Made by a program: the position numbers and the translations under genes. Below the pieces are notes generated by a model. That model was not told the DNA's origin. It worked only from the letters and a program-made list of their open reading frames with translations, and searched no databases. Of a stretch of 64,000 bases of DNA, positions 11,441 through 21,196 are shown one piece after another. Position 1 is the stretch's first letter, and each line of letters begins with the position of its first letter. The DNA comes from Siphonodentalium dalli (Eukaryota; Mollusca; Scaphopoda; Gadilida; Siphonodentaliidae). The DNA is taken from NCBI GenBank assembly GCA_032622095.1, contig CP136061.1, forward strand, positions 45,329,797 to 45,393,796. The letters are read 5' to 3'.

Positions 11441-12070
11441 TCCATTTTCCATTATAACATAAGGAGCATCCGCAACAAGATTAGAAACATCACCCATATA
11501 TTGGAGAACTATGACATTTTGTGTTTCACTGAAACACATCTGGATCATACATTTAACTCATCCACATTAACACTTGACAGATACGTAGGACCAATACGTC
11601 TCGATAGGGACAGTTCGGGTGGAGGGCTGTGTGTATATTTTTTAGAAAATATTGTGTTCGCCCGTTGCCCCCCAACTCGAGAAAGGAGATTATGTTATGT
11701 GGTTTGAGGTAAAAAAGAAACGCTCTTCATTTTTACTCTGTATTATTTACCGCTCAGAAAATTTCACAGATTCGACATTTTGGACTGGCCTTGAATCGAG
11801 TATAGCATCGGCATTATTTATTAACAAATCTGTCATTATTGTGCATGGGTGACCTAAACAGTGATCTTTTGCAACCTGGTAATACTCTACAAGCTACTGT
11901 AGACTTTTTCAGCATGAAAAATGTTATTGACAAACCGACACGCATCTCTCGTACACGCAGTTCACTTTTAGATCCCATAATAGTTACACAGTATACATAA
12001 ACGTTCTCGATGCTGACACAGTTGAACCCAGAGTTTCTGACCACCAAGCTACTTATGTTACAATATCATG
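11441..12070 (+). pseudogene. Retrotransposon endonuclease domain, frameshifted
   Basis: The conceptual translation starts FHYNIRSIRNKIRNI, then YDILCFTETHLD (the catalytic Glu motif), RDSSGGGLCVYF, then GDLNSDLL (the N-D motif), SSLLDPIIVT and SDHQATYVT (the terminal D-H). All landmarks of a retrotransposon apurinic-type endonuclease are present in order, but at least three frameshifts or stops separate them: near 11670, after VIIVHG at about 11850, and near 11998. Confidence 0.85.
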
Positions 12071-12079
12071 TGACTATGA

Positions 12080-13328
12080 TCTGTCTCCCACAACAAAACG
12101 CAGAATATGGAATTACAAACTTGCCAACTTTGAAGAAATGAACAGTATTTTTTCGTTAGTAGATTGGAATAATATCCTAAACAGAGGCGATACTCATTCA
12201 ATTGAAAGTAAAGTTGCAACTGCTGAAAAAATAATTCATAGTATGATGGAGAAATGTGTGCCAAACCACATAGCTACAGTCCGACCGAACGATAAACCTT
12301 GGTTTGACAGTCCATTGAGACTGGAAATTAGACGACGAGACAGGTGGCGAAAGAGATCCATGAAATCAAATCTTCCCAATCACTGGACACAGTATACAAA
12401 ATCCCGAAACTCTGTTAATAATATGAAAAAATTTGCAAAGAAACGATATTTAGAAGAAGTTCAAACAAATCTCAATCACGCCCATGATTCGAAATCGTTT
12501 TGGAAAATCACAAATGAAATTATCTGTGAGAAACATAAATCAAATACCATACCACCACTACAACTTGAAGATAAATTTGTCTACAGTGACGCAGACAAAG
12601 CAAATGTCTTAAATGGGATTTTTTTTATAGATAATAGTAAAATTAACGACCACGGTCAGCCTATTCCATATTTTCCCATGCGAACAGACAAGGAAATAAA
12701 GTCGATCTCGATCACACAAGATGATGTGGAGAAATTTCTCAGGGAATTGAATACTAACAAAGCTACTGGCCCAGATGGTATAAGCAATACAATTTTAAAA
12801 TGTTGTCACAAAACACTCTCGTTGCCGCTGTATATTCTCTTCAAGCACTCCCTGGACACATGCACTTTCCCATCTCAATGGAAAGTTGCTACCGTAATTC
12901 CAATCTTTAAAAAAGGTGAGAAAACCGACCCTTGCAATTACCGACCAATATCACTTCTGTCCAGTCTGGGTGAACGTCGACTCTATATTTGAAATGTTGT
13001 AATGAATATTTAGGTATGAGTTTACTCAGACTGACTTCTATCGTGTGTGAGTAAAATACTAGAAAAGATTGTTTTTCAGAAAACGTACGACTACTTTATG
13101 GAGAACAGCCTACTGTATAAATATCAATCTGGTTTTCGCCCAGGACACAGCACTACTCACCAATTATTGGAAATATTTCATTACCTGAGCAAAAATAGGA
13201 GTGAATCGAGGATATCTATAGGTATATTCTGTGACATATCTAAAGCATTTGAACGAGTTTGGCATAAAGGACTAATTCACAAATTACGCAATTATGGTAT
13301 AAACGGTAAATTACTTTCCTGGTTCAAT
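12080..13328 (+). pseudogene. Retrotransposon linker and 5' part of the RT domain
   Basis: A 284-codon frame (12138-12992) ends in KATGPDGISNTIL and IPIFKKGEKTDPCNYRPISL, the classic start of a non-LTR RT domain. After the insertion at about 12972-13048 the reading resumes with SKILEKIVFQKTYDYF, SGFRPGHSTTHQLL and GIFCDISKAFERVWHKGL, which carries motif A with its Asp. It stops at SWFN (about 13328), where an opposite-strand element is inserted. Confidence 0.88.
12972..13048 (+). mobile_element. Small (about 75-bp) insertion in the RT frame
   Basis: The expected RT reading LLSS-(V/C)-SKILEK is split by about 75 bp. The inserted piece contains CAGTCTGGG near its left end and CTCAGACTG near its right end, a short imperfect inverted repeat. 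This suggests a small MITE or its remnant. Confidence 0.5.
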
Positions 13329-14463
13329 AGAATAGAATAGAATAGAATAGAATTTATTAGCAAGAACATCCCTATATAAGGACAGGTTGCTGAGAATACA
13401 TAATGAATAAACAATCAAAATAGAAATCATGACGAAAAGAAGTACTAAAGCATTCAAATAATAATACAAATGATAATGATTATTCACGCCGCGGCAATCT
13501 ACCACGGAATGCTTGTTTGATTACTTACAGTTGTGCTACGACTGTAAATACAATATCACAGTTATTATCAGAGGCCACTGGTATCCAATAACCGTCAGCC
13601 AATTAGGTGTTAATGCAATAATCAGATCTCAATTCAAAGAACCTCCGGATCAGATTACATACACCTGCACAAATTTCAGGACAATCGTTGGTCATAATCA
13701 CTTTAAATTTCTCTAGTGGGCAAAGTTTATCAAAATGGTGGTGTACAGAACTAATCATCGACAATAAAGCATTTCTAAGGCCCGCATAAAACGAGCAGTC
13801 CATCAGAAAATGAAATTCATCTTCTATAGAGCCACGTTTACAAAATAGACATATTCTTTTCTCTACATCTACAGGGGGTTTGCGTGTCTGCCTTTTTCTA
13901 TGAGCAATGGGTGATTACTTATCCGAAAGCGAGCGAATGCGATTCTATCATCTATTGAGTTAGTGTGGATAAGGTAAGGTTCGATATAGTAGTCATGTTT
14001 AAAAAGTCGATATGTTCTCAGTTTATTTCTTCCGGTAGGTGAGGCTTCGTCGCCTTCGTTCGCCTTCGTAGTTAGTTTGAATTTGCTTAATGTTGGGCTC
14101 ATGTTTCCTGGGTTGCGCGGAATATAGAGTCCTGCCGCCTTTAGTGATGCAAAGGGGGATTTACAGACGGACCATACTCGCTGTTCTTCGACTGCTTCGT
14201 TTAATAATTTGCTGTCGTTGCGGGACGATAACTTTATAGCATACGACGCCATTCGACCAATCACATCAGTGTATATTGGATATATACCTAATTCCGCACG
14301 CACCGCGTTATTCGACGCATTTCGTCCTGCATGTAGTATTTGTTTACAAAATTTAACCTGAAGCTTTTCACGTGGCATACGTTCGTGATTTAACGGTGTT
14401 ATTTCAACGCCCCATAGTTCACTGCCTTACAGGATAATTGGTTTGATGACTACATCAGTAATC
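13329..14463 (-). mobile_element. 5'-truncated non-LTR retrotransposon nested in the plus-strand element
   Basis: On the minus strand this reads from an RT tail (IKPIIL-SELWGVEITP near 14440) to a 3' simple-repeat tail of ATTCT units at 13329-13352. Its coding part is non-overlapping with the host element, whose frame resumes immediately after it (DYISNRFQRVLVGSEY from 14464). The 16-bp phrase GACTACATCAGTAATC occurs twice in tandem at 14448-14463 and 14464-14479, at the junction. It is either a displaced target duplication or microhomology. Confidence 0.8.
13595..14400 (-). pseudogene. C-terminal part of a retrotransposon ORF2
   Basis: One frame (13869-14378) reads KLQVKFCKQILHAGRNASNN, RAELGIYPIYTDVIGRMASY, NKLRTYRLFKHDYYIEPYL and ARFRISNHPLLIEKGRHANP. 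This is the post-RT region of many lophotrochozoan non-LTR elements, ending just before the Cys/His motif. The next frame (13603-13803) continues with MDCSFYAGLRNALLSMIS and the final FKVIMTND...RRFFELR helix. One frameshift separates the two parts. The RT core is missing through 5' truncation. Confidence 0.8.
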
Positions 14464-15140
14464 GACTACATCAGTAATCGATTTCAACGCGTTCTAGTCG
14501 GATCGGAGTATTCTACCCCATCACAGCCATCCTCTGGTGTTCCACAAGGGTAAGTCTTGGGCCCTTTTCTATTTTCAATATTCATCAACGACATAGGTGA
14601 TAACATGAAATCAAATGTTCGTTTATTTGCTGACGATACTTGTATATTTTATTCACTACCATCATGTGAAGACCTCGTGATTCACATGAACAACGACCTA
14701 AGATCACTCGATAGATGGACTAACAACTGGTTGGTTTCCCTTAACTCATCGAAAACGAAAGCGATAATATTCCAAGGTCAGCAATCAACATGCCAGCGCA
14801 CAGCAGATCTTATATTTTGTTCTAACAAACTTGACATAGTTGAGGACCACCGACACCTCGGAGTAATTTTCCAGTCCGATCTCAAATGGAACCTTGCTAT
14901 CGACAACATTTACAAGAATGCATGCGCTTCGCTCTCACAAATACGCAAATTAAAATATTTGTTATCAAGAAAAACCATCGATACCATGTTTAAACCTCAT
15001 GTATTACCTATACTAGAATATGGCAACTGTGTATGGGATTCTGCCCCTGACAGTATTAAATCAACATTGGACAAACTTTACTATGATGCAGCGCGAGTGG
15101 TTTCAGGCCTAACAAGATCTTCGTCAAACGCGACACTATA
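14464..15140 (+). pseudogene. 3' part of the interrupted RT domain
   Basis: The frame resumes with DYISNRFQRVLVGSEY and SSGVPQG (motif B), followed directly by a stop codon at 14551-14553. From about 14557 it continues with GPFLFSIFINDIGD, LFADDTCIFY (motif C, the two catalytic Asp at about 14630-14638), SLNSSKTKAIIF, HLGVIFQSDLKWN and ILEYGNCVWD. It runs into the 1 kb inverted-repeat insertion at 15141. Confidence 0.88.
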
Positions 15141-16154
15141 CAGTTGTCGCCCGTTGTCGAGGGAGACATTGAGATTTGTCACCCGCTCGAGAACGGAATG
15201 TCTCCCGGTGAGCGAAGCTCCGAGGGAGACATTCCGTTCTCGAGCGGGTGACAAATCTCAATGTCTCCCGAGAACAAGGGCAACAACTGATTTGTTATCC
15301 GATTATACCACAGAAACTATCCTTGCCATCCACACGCACGATGTTGCACTGAGTCATGAGTGATTTCTTTCCCGATTATGTATATTTTCAGTAACTACTT
15401 ATCGTCCCATAGGATTTCTGTTCCATAAACGATAGTCAAGCTTTTAAGCGTTTGATAATCCGCGTTTATTTACGATCATTTTGGTGGTCAAATCGTCAAT
15501 ATCGGTCCATGCAATGTAAACCAATAAGCCATATAGTTATGTTCTCGTCTTCTGCGCAAGGCATATTCAATGTCGTCTTGTGCGCGCAATTTACTCGCGA
15601 TGTTCATTTCATAACGGTCTTTCCCGAAAGCTATTGGGAAGTTGTCAATTTCATTAATGTACATTCATATGTGTCAGTGCTCATGGCGATCCTCACATAA
15701 AATACTTCTATGATCACATTGCAGACATCGCTGAAGATAAGCGTACAGTACCATTTATTCGCGACAAACGTATGCATTACGTTGTCTACCAGCGAACATT
15801 TATAACCAACCAACCTAAAGGGATCCTCTCTTTCAATCATGCATCATAATGTCGACATGAACAAATTGAATCACCGAGATATTGCGATGTAAAAAGTAAA
15901 TAATAACGCTTGTCCGATAAATGTATCAACTAAAAACTTAAGAATATTAGTGTTCACTAAATATATGCAAATTAGCAAACACCACAACTGGTGTGTTTTG
16001 CGAATCCGTGGGGTATATAAGATCTATGATTTTTTAGTACGTTGTAGTGATGCGAAGTAGATGAGTTACTGCAGTGTGTTTTTGAAGATATTCTTGCAAT
16101 ATAATATCAGGCGGGCGACAAAAACAATGTCTCCCGGGTCAGCGGGCGACAGTG
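15141..16154. mobile_element. Inverted-repeat DNA element of about 1.0 kb with a palindromic left end
   Basis: The left end CAGTTGTCGCCCGTTGTCGA, with GGGAGACATTGAGATTTGTC inside it, reappears inverted at 16108-16154 as GACAAAAACAATGTCTCCCG...GCGGGCGACAGTG. Positions 15141-15299 form a nearly perfect 159-bp palindrome on their own, with ends CAGTTGTCGCCC and GGGCAACAACTG. No transposase is recognisable between the ends. It splits the RT tail of the host element. Confidence 0.65.
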
Positions 16155-16194
16155 TGATTTGTCGCCCGGCACGCGACAGCACATGGGCCAATCA

Positions 16195-16350
16195 GAAGGG
16201 TGGAAAATAGGGAGGAGGATAACAATGTTAAAGGAACTTGGATGGCAACCGCTACAGCAACGTAGGGATGCACAAAAACTATGTCTAATGCATAAAATTG
16301 TTAACAACAAAGCCCCCCTATTCCTAGTACTGTTTCTATCACATTTGTCC
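16195..16350 (+). pseudogene. C-terminal RT tail of the interrupted element
   Basis: The frame reads MLKELGWQPLQQRRDAQKLC and LMHKIVNNKAPLFLVL. The L-x-W-x-x-L-x-x-R-R-x-x-x-K-L-x-x-x-(Y/H)-K-I pattern is the standard end of CR1/Jockey-type ORF2 proteins. It fits as the continuation of the RT ending at 15140, displaced by the intervening insertion. Confidence 0.75.
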
Positions 16351-16399
16351 AATGTCATTATTTTTGGGATTTCTGTTTATGTGCAATACATGTAGTTAA

Positions 16400-16799
16400 T
16401 ACAGGGGGGGATTTGTTTCCGGGCACGTGTGCCATTCGATAGCACCAACAAACAATTTTTTCCGCAACTCAATTTTTTTTTCCTGCAAGTCTTTTGACTG
16501 TTTTTGCAATGAGTTTGGTTTAAAACACCTTAGCATAAGAGAAATAATGTAATTCTAACTGTAAACTGACTGCAGGCAGTTATCGTGTTGTATTTTGTTG
16601 CAAACATAATGTCTAAAAAAGATGAATCAGTATTGAATGTTTATGTCTCTCAGATTATTGCAAACGTGGTTGAATAATATTTATGTTGTTTTGGTCCTCC
16701 ACACGACACAAAAATAGTTTTGCAAATGGCCACACACAAAAAATCAAAACAATTTAAATATGAAATTAAAAATGTTTTATTTAAATATGCATGATCTGA
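16400..16799. other. Unassigned AT-rich DNA
   Basis: No gene or clear repeat seen. A run of eight G occurs near 16403. Confidence 0.4.
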
Positions 16800-17192
16800 A
16801 TTAACGCTCCCAAATTATTATTTCTTTGGCTTTGGTAAACAATATTTGATTCGAGTCGAAGAACCCACACATCACAGATCAGAGTGATCAGATATAAATT
16901 TTTGAAATTTGTTATTATTTTGTTTTTAGCGGCCTGGCAAATATTCGATGAGGATGGATAACTCTAAAATCAGTGCCTTTGATTGGTAGATATTTGACAA
17001 TCCTGCCAAATTTCGTTGAACAAAATGTTGATAAATAACACGTTTTGGGCAATTGTATACTATAGTTGACTGTGGTTAGAATTATTTTTGGTCAATTAAA
17101 CGATCTTGATAACTGAAGCAGAATTTCAAAAATATTGTTGTTGTTGGAATTTGATGATATGGGGACCATCGAATCGGATTGAGTACCTTTAA
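16800..17192 (-). mobile_element. Copy of the TTAAAGGTACTCAATCCGA element, degenerate
   Basis: The right end at 17174-17192 (TCGGATTGAGTACCTTTAA) and the adjoining GTTGTTGTTGGAATTTGATG are the reverse complement of the left end of the element at 56648-57135. The interior phrase TTTGATTCGAGTCGAAGAACCCA (near 16846) is also shared. A third related fragment is at about 46279-46500. No ORF is present. Confidence 0.65.
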
Positions 17193-17751
17193 GTGATCGT
17201 GTGATCCATTCAAATTGGAGAATGCAACTGTACAAAGGGGAATAGTTCTATATTCCAATATTCACAATATTTATGCAGCAAGGAGGATAACTCTATATCC
17301 GTGATCATTCGGTGGATGGTGGACCCTCGATGATCGTACATTGAGGTTGGCGTTGTGGTATTAGAGAGATTCCCCTTCTAGCGATTGTGCATGTGCGGGT
17401 GATTGTAAATCTAACGTCATAGGTCACGTGATTCTACACGCTTGTTGCCTGACACGGGGTATAATTCCATTTTTGAAACATTTTGTTCTCACTCAATGAT
17501 TCTGCACAGATGGATTATTGATCAAATCCTCATTTTAATAGTACGACATGACCACTGCATCAGAAAATTTATTGAATACCTAGGTAAATAATTTACTCTT
17601 GGAATCCACATAATTTACGTCAAATTTTGTCTATAAAATCGAACTATCGGAACTATGTTAGCCTCTGTTACAGTTACAGTCTGCAAATTCGAAATGAACT
17701 TGGTTCAGGCATGTCATTGACCAATAACTAAAATATAGGACACACTAATTT

Positions 17752-18310
17752 TTAGCTCAACTTTACTTTGTAAAGTTTGAGCTATTGCCATGGCTTGGTA
17801 TCCGTCGTCCGTGTGTGCTTGTGAGTGAGGGTGTGTGCATCCGACAACAATTTCATTTAGCACAGGCTACATGTCGTACTTTTGGTCGGATCATTATGAA
17901 ATTTGTCATAGCTGTTGACATTGACATGTAGATGGGAACGAATCATTTTGGGGTCATTCGGCCATCTTGGATTTCAAAATTCAATCCATTAGCACGGGCT
18001 ACATGTCGTACTGTTCGCTGATCATCGTGAAATATTGACTTGTAGATGGGAACGAGTCATCTTGGGTTCATTCGCCCATAAAATATGGCCGCTGGCAGCC
18101 ATCTTCGATTTTACTCTTTTCATTACTAAATCCGGGAGAGAAGTAGCATATAAGTACTTGTTCTTCAATCCCGTTGCCGAATGTATGTATTTATATGCAT
18201 ATATGGCGAATACATATGTTTAAACCATTACTAAATCCTTTGGCACGGGCTACAAGTCGTATCTTTGGTTAGATGATTATGAAATTTGTCATGGCTGTTG
18301 ACATTGACTG
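17752..18310 (+). repeat. Degenerate tandem repeat with GGCTACATGTCGTAC units
   Basis: Units starting TTAGCACGGGCTACATGTCG, with GATCAT(T/C)(A/G)TGAAAT and TGACATTGAC, occur at about 17857, 17992 and 18238. The phrase GGCCGCTGGCAGCCATCTTC also appears. It looks like an ageing interspersed repeat with internal amplification. Confidence 0.6.
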
Positions 18311-18319
18311 GAATAGTAA

Positions 18320-18786
18320 CTATCGCCGATAAAGACATTGAATAACAACGGTCCTAGGATTGGTCCACGAGGAACTCCTTTGGTTATGTCAGACCAGTTG
18401 GTGAAGACTCATTGAAGTGTTATTTGTTGTTGTTTCATAATCATTTTCTGTCAACATTTAAATAACAACAAAATTCTCATATTTGGATATTGCTTTGTCA
18501 AGCTGAGAGGAGAAGTTTTGTTTTTAAATGTTGCCTCATCTGTTGACGTCTGGTTGTATATAGAGACATAGAACAATTTCCATCATGATGCATTCAATCT
18601 TATTTGATTGTCAAGCACCATTAAGCCACCGCCATCTGCATTCATATAATTACGATGTAACCTATATCCATTTACATGGAAGAGAGAATCATTAAATGAA
18701 TCATCAAGTTTTGTTTCAAATAACACAAGAAACTCACCAATTTGGTCATTTAATATAGGGTGGATGTCCACGAATTTGCGTCCCAC
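18320..18786 (-). pseudogene. Retrotransposon endonuclease and RT motif-B fragments
   Basis: On the minus strand the frame at 18583-18786 reads FLVLFETKLDDSFNDSLFHV then NGYRLHRNYMNADGGGLMVL, a non-LTR endonuclease signature (E-T-K-L-D and G-G-G). Nearer its 3' side (about 18330-18415) another frame reads WSDITKGVPRGPILGPLLFN, the RT motif B region. Most of the intervening endonuclease and RT is missing, so this is a heavily deleted copy. Confidence 0.7.
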
Positions 18787-19105
18787 ACTGTTTTAGATTT
18801 ATTTAGATGTAGATAACCGCATATGAAATTTTTTGGGATGTTTCTTTCGAGCATGTCTCAATTCACAAAAATACACAAACATCGGGGGTGGGGGTCGTTT
18901 TGGTTTTGTGAAGAACAGCTTGAAAATGTGATGTCCTGTTCGACTTGATTTCTAGATTCCGCAGAAGACAGTGAGGGGCTCAGATAAGAAGTCCAGAAAT
19001 GGTTGTCTTTTTTATATGTTGCAACAAAAGACACATGTCCAAATTAGTTTTTCAAGAGATAGATATTATTTTGGTGAACTTCAGCGCACTTTTGTCACAA
19101 GGATT
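18787..19105. other. Unassigned intergenic DNA
   Basis: No gene or repeat recognised before the TTAA element. Confidence 0.4.
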
Positions 19106-19109
19106 TTAA

Positions 19110-19501
19110 CCCTTTACCCAACAGAAGGGCCCCGTGCCAATGCATTCTCTTATATATGCGAGTCGACCATAGGTCGCCTCGCATATATAAGAGAATGCAT
19201 TGGCTTAACACATTAAAAATTATAAAATTGTTAAAGAATGTAAGAAAAAATGGTAAAAAGTGTTATTATTTGTTTTTTTTTAGGCCAATGCATTCTCTTA
19301 TATATGCGAGGCGACCTATGGTCGACTCGCATATATAAGAGAATGCATTGGCACAGGGCATAACTGTAATTATCACAATGTGGTCAAGGAGCCGGTTCCA
19401 GTGGTACCCATATTTGTATGGTTCTATTGAGACAGACCGAAGATATTTTAGGCTGTTGAAGCTTTATTTGGCCGGTTTTGGCCGGTTTGTTGGGTAAAGG
19501 G
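19110..19501 (-). mobile_element. piggyBac-type MITE, copy 2 (reversed)
   Basis: TTAA (19106-19109) and CCCTTTACCCAACA open this 392-bp copy. TGTTGGGTAAAGGG and TTAA (19502-19505) close it. Read in reverse, the order of parts matches the copy at 5006: CCGG-rich end, ATATCTTCGGTCTGTCTCAA, then two facing palindromes. It is shorter mainly because the palindrome-free flank next to its left TIR and the spacer are reduced. Confidence 0.88.
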
Positions 19502-19560
19502 TTAAACCGGGCATGGATTAGTGCATTGCCCTGACAAGTTCGAATTGTTCAGTGAAATAT

Positions 19561-19675
19561 AATAAATAGAGCATGTCTTGTCGTTGACTACGCGTGTACA
19601 GTAGGGTCGGCCTATATACCTACCCCACTGGTCACTTTACCTGCGTAGTCAACTCCAAACCATGCTCTATTTATT
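19561..19675. repeat. Imperfect hairpin with AATAAATAGAGCATG ends
   Basis: AATAAATAGAGCATGTCTTG and GTTGACTACGCG on the left are mirrored by CGCGTAGTC-like GCGTAGTCAACTCCAAACCA and CATGCTCTATTTATT on the right. The loop is about 50 bp. Confidence 0.65.
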
Positions 19676-19718
19676 AAATATATGAGTAAGTTGACACATT
19701 ACACAAATTGTGTAGTAA

Positions 19719-19806
19719 ACATTATCAACACTTATTGGTTATATGCTCACTATTGAGAGGATAATTAACATTATCAACACATATAGGTTATATCTTAACT
19801 ATTAAG
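19719..19806 (+). repeat. 49-bp tandem duplication
   Basis: ACATTATCAACACnTATnGGTTATAT begins at 19719 and again at 19768, followed by the related CACTATTGAGAG and AACTATTAAGAG. Confidence 0.7.
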
Positions 19807-19919
19807 AGCAATATTGAAAACCTCGATCCGCACGAACGACTGATACCCAACCAATTGTTGAATATTGACTTCCAAGGGCTGACAATTCCTCATGTCAACC
19901 TCGAAATAATGCAATAATT

Positions 19920-20010
19920 GTATATTATCTTCTAAAGAAATGGATGTTGATTTGCCTGCGATACATGGAGTATATGGATGCAAGTTGGTTTGACATTTTT
20001 TCTTTAAAGC
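19920..20010 (-). repeat. Inverted copy of the segment at 21040-21115
   Basis: The reverse complement here reads AAAAATGTCAAACCAACTTG, CATCCATATACTCCATG and AAATCAACATCCATTTC. The plus strand at 21040-21115 reads AAAATGTCAGATCAACTTGC, CATCCATACTCCATGG and AAATCAAAATCCATTTC. This is a diverged inverted duplication of unknown nature. A short peptide frame exists in both, but I cannot identify a protein. Confidence 0.6.
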
Positions 20011-20344
20011 GAAAATACTTAATTGCATCCATAATGCATGTAAAACAACAAATTAACACCCAATTTGCAGATTAAAAGAGCATTAACGTCCAACTTGAAC
20101 GATATCCTGATATCGCATGGCAAATTGCGTTCATAATCAGAAAACAAGTTAGGGCAAGCGCGCGACGTCATACGCGTTACGCGGTTTCAACCAACAACCA
20201 ACAAACCACACCCATTCACTGAGCTTCCTCCCAGCGGGAATGCACATATGCGTGTACATACATGCATATGCATATACCAATATATGTACACATGTTTATT
20301 CGCGCGGTCGAAATTTGATGCTAAACGTTGGTTAATTGAAATTT
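20011..20344. other. Unassigned intergenic DNA
   Basis: Nothing recognised apart from AT-rich tracts and a CATATGC-rich stretch near 20240-20275. Confidence 0.35.
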
Positions 20345-20560
20345 CTACATGGTGTTTTTTGATTGCATAAACACCACTAAAGGCAGTACACTAACAAACT
20401 AATACAATTCAGAATAAAACAATATATATAATTATATAATCAATAAATAAAAACATGTGAACATGACATGTGTAGCTAGCTACGTGTATTTGTATTGTGT
20501 GGTGGCATGTTCATTTATCCAGAACGCTTATCAATAAAAGAAGGACCGGACCAGATTTAG
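20345..20560 (-). mobile_element. Retrotransposon 3' UTR fragment
   Basis: TTGCATAAACACCACTAAAG, GGCAGTACACTAACAAACTA, CATGTGAACATGACATGTGT and TCCAGAACGCTTATCAAT match in order the 3' region of the minus-strand element at 40845-41195. No coding part is kept. The related copy carries a simple-repeat tail and an ORF2 C-terminus, which identifies this one. Confidence 0.7.
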
Positions 20561-20850
20561 CGTCTAATTTAACTGAGGGGGTGTTTATACATTACCCGGC
20601 GAAGATCGCATTCGCTTTAGCCGGCAGTTAGAAAGTTGGAAACAGAGATCGAATTGTGTGTGTGTGAACTTCCGTTCACTGCAGTCGCCCAATTTATTCT
20701 CGACCCAATTTTCCATTTGAAGATCGGATGAAGTCCAGACATAAGTATCACTTGTGTAGTTTTACTATTTTAGTGTTTTTAATATAGTTTCTTCATAAAA
20801 CTAGTTTAATCACCAACCAATTTATGCCGATTGTCGTAATTTTAAGCAAT

Positions 20851-21000
20851 CAAGGTCGTTTTCGATGCATCTGTCGGCGCATAGAAGTGTCTGATGCCGA
20901 ACTACATACTTAGTATAATTTTGCTTCGCGAAATTATACAGTATGTAATTCGGCATCAGACACTTCTATACGCCGACAGATGCATCGAAAACGACGTTGG
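20851..21000. repeat. 150-bp near-perfect palindrome
   Basis: The arms are 20851-20920 and 20931-21000. The left begins CAAGGTCGTTTTCGATGCAT and the right ends ATGCATCGAAAACGACGTTG. The loop is only about ten bases (TTGCTTCGCG), so the single strand would form an almost complete hairpin. It lies about 200 bp beyond the 3' end of the first NRF-6-like gene and is not present beside the second. Confidence 0.85.
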
Positions 21001-21196
21001 TTGCATATAAGGAATGTATGTTGTTTTCGCATCCCACACAAAATGTCAGATCAACTTGCATCCATACTCCATGGTAAACAAGCAAATCAAAATCCATTTC
21101 TTCTTGAATATATTGGATCAAACTTTTTTTTATATATAAGAGTAGAAATCCTACTCATTTTTCAGTGTATAAACGTATATAGTCTGCGCATGCTCA

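Larger units (their letters stand above)
11431..16360 (+). mobile_element. Decayed non-LTR retrotransposon (CR1/Jockey-like), interrupted by at least three insertions
   Basis: From 5' to 3' it contains an apurinic-type endonuclease, an RT domain and a C-terminal tail, all on the plus strand with frameshifts and stops. The pieces are endonuclease 11441-12070, linker and RT 12080-13328, RT 14464-15140 and tail about 16195-16350. Between them lie an opposite-strand retrotransposon (13329-14463), an inverted-repeat element (15141-16154) and a small insertion (about 12972-13048). It is non-functional. The clade is not certain from reading alone. Confidence 0.85.
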
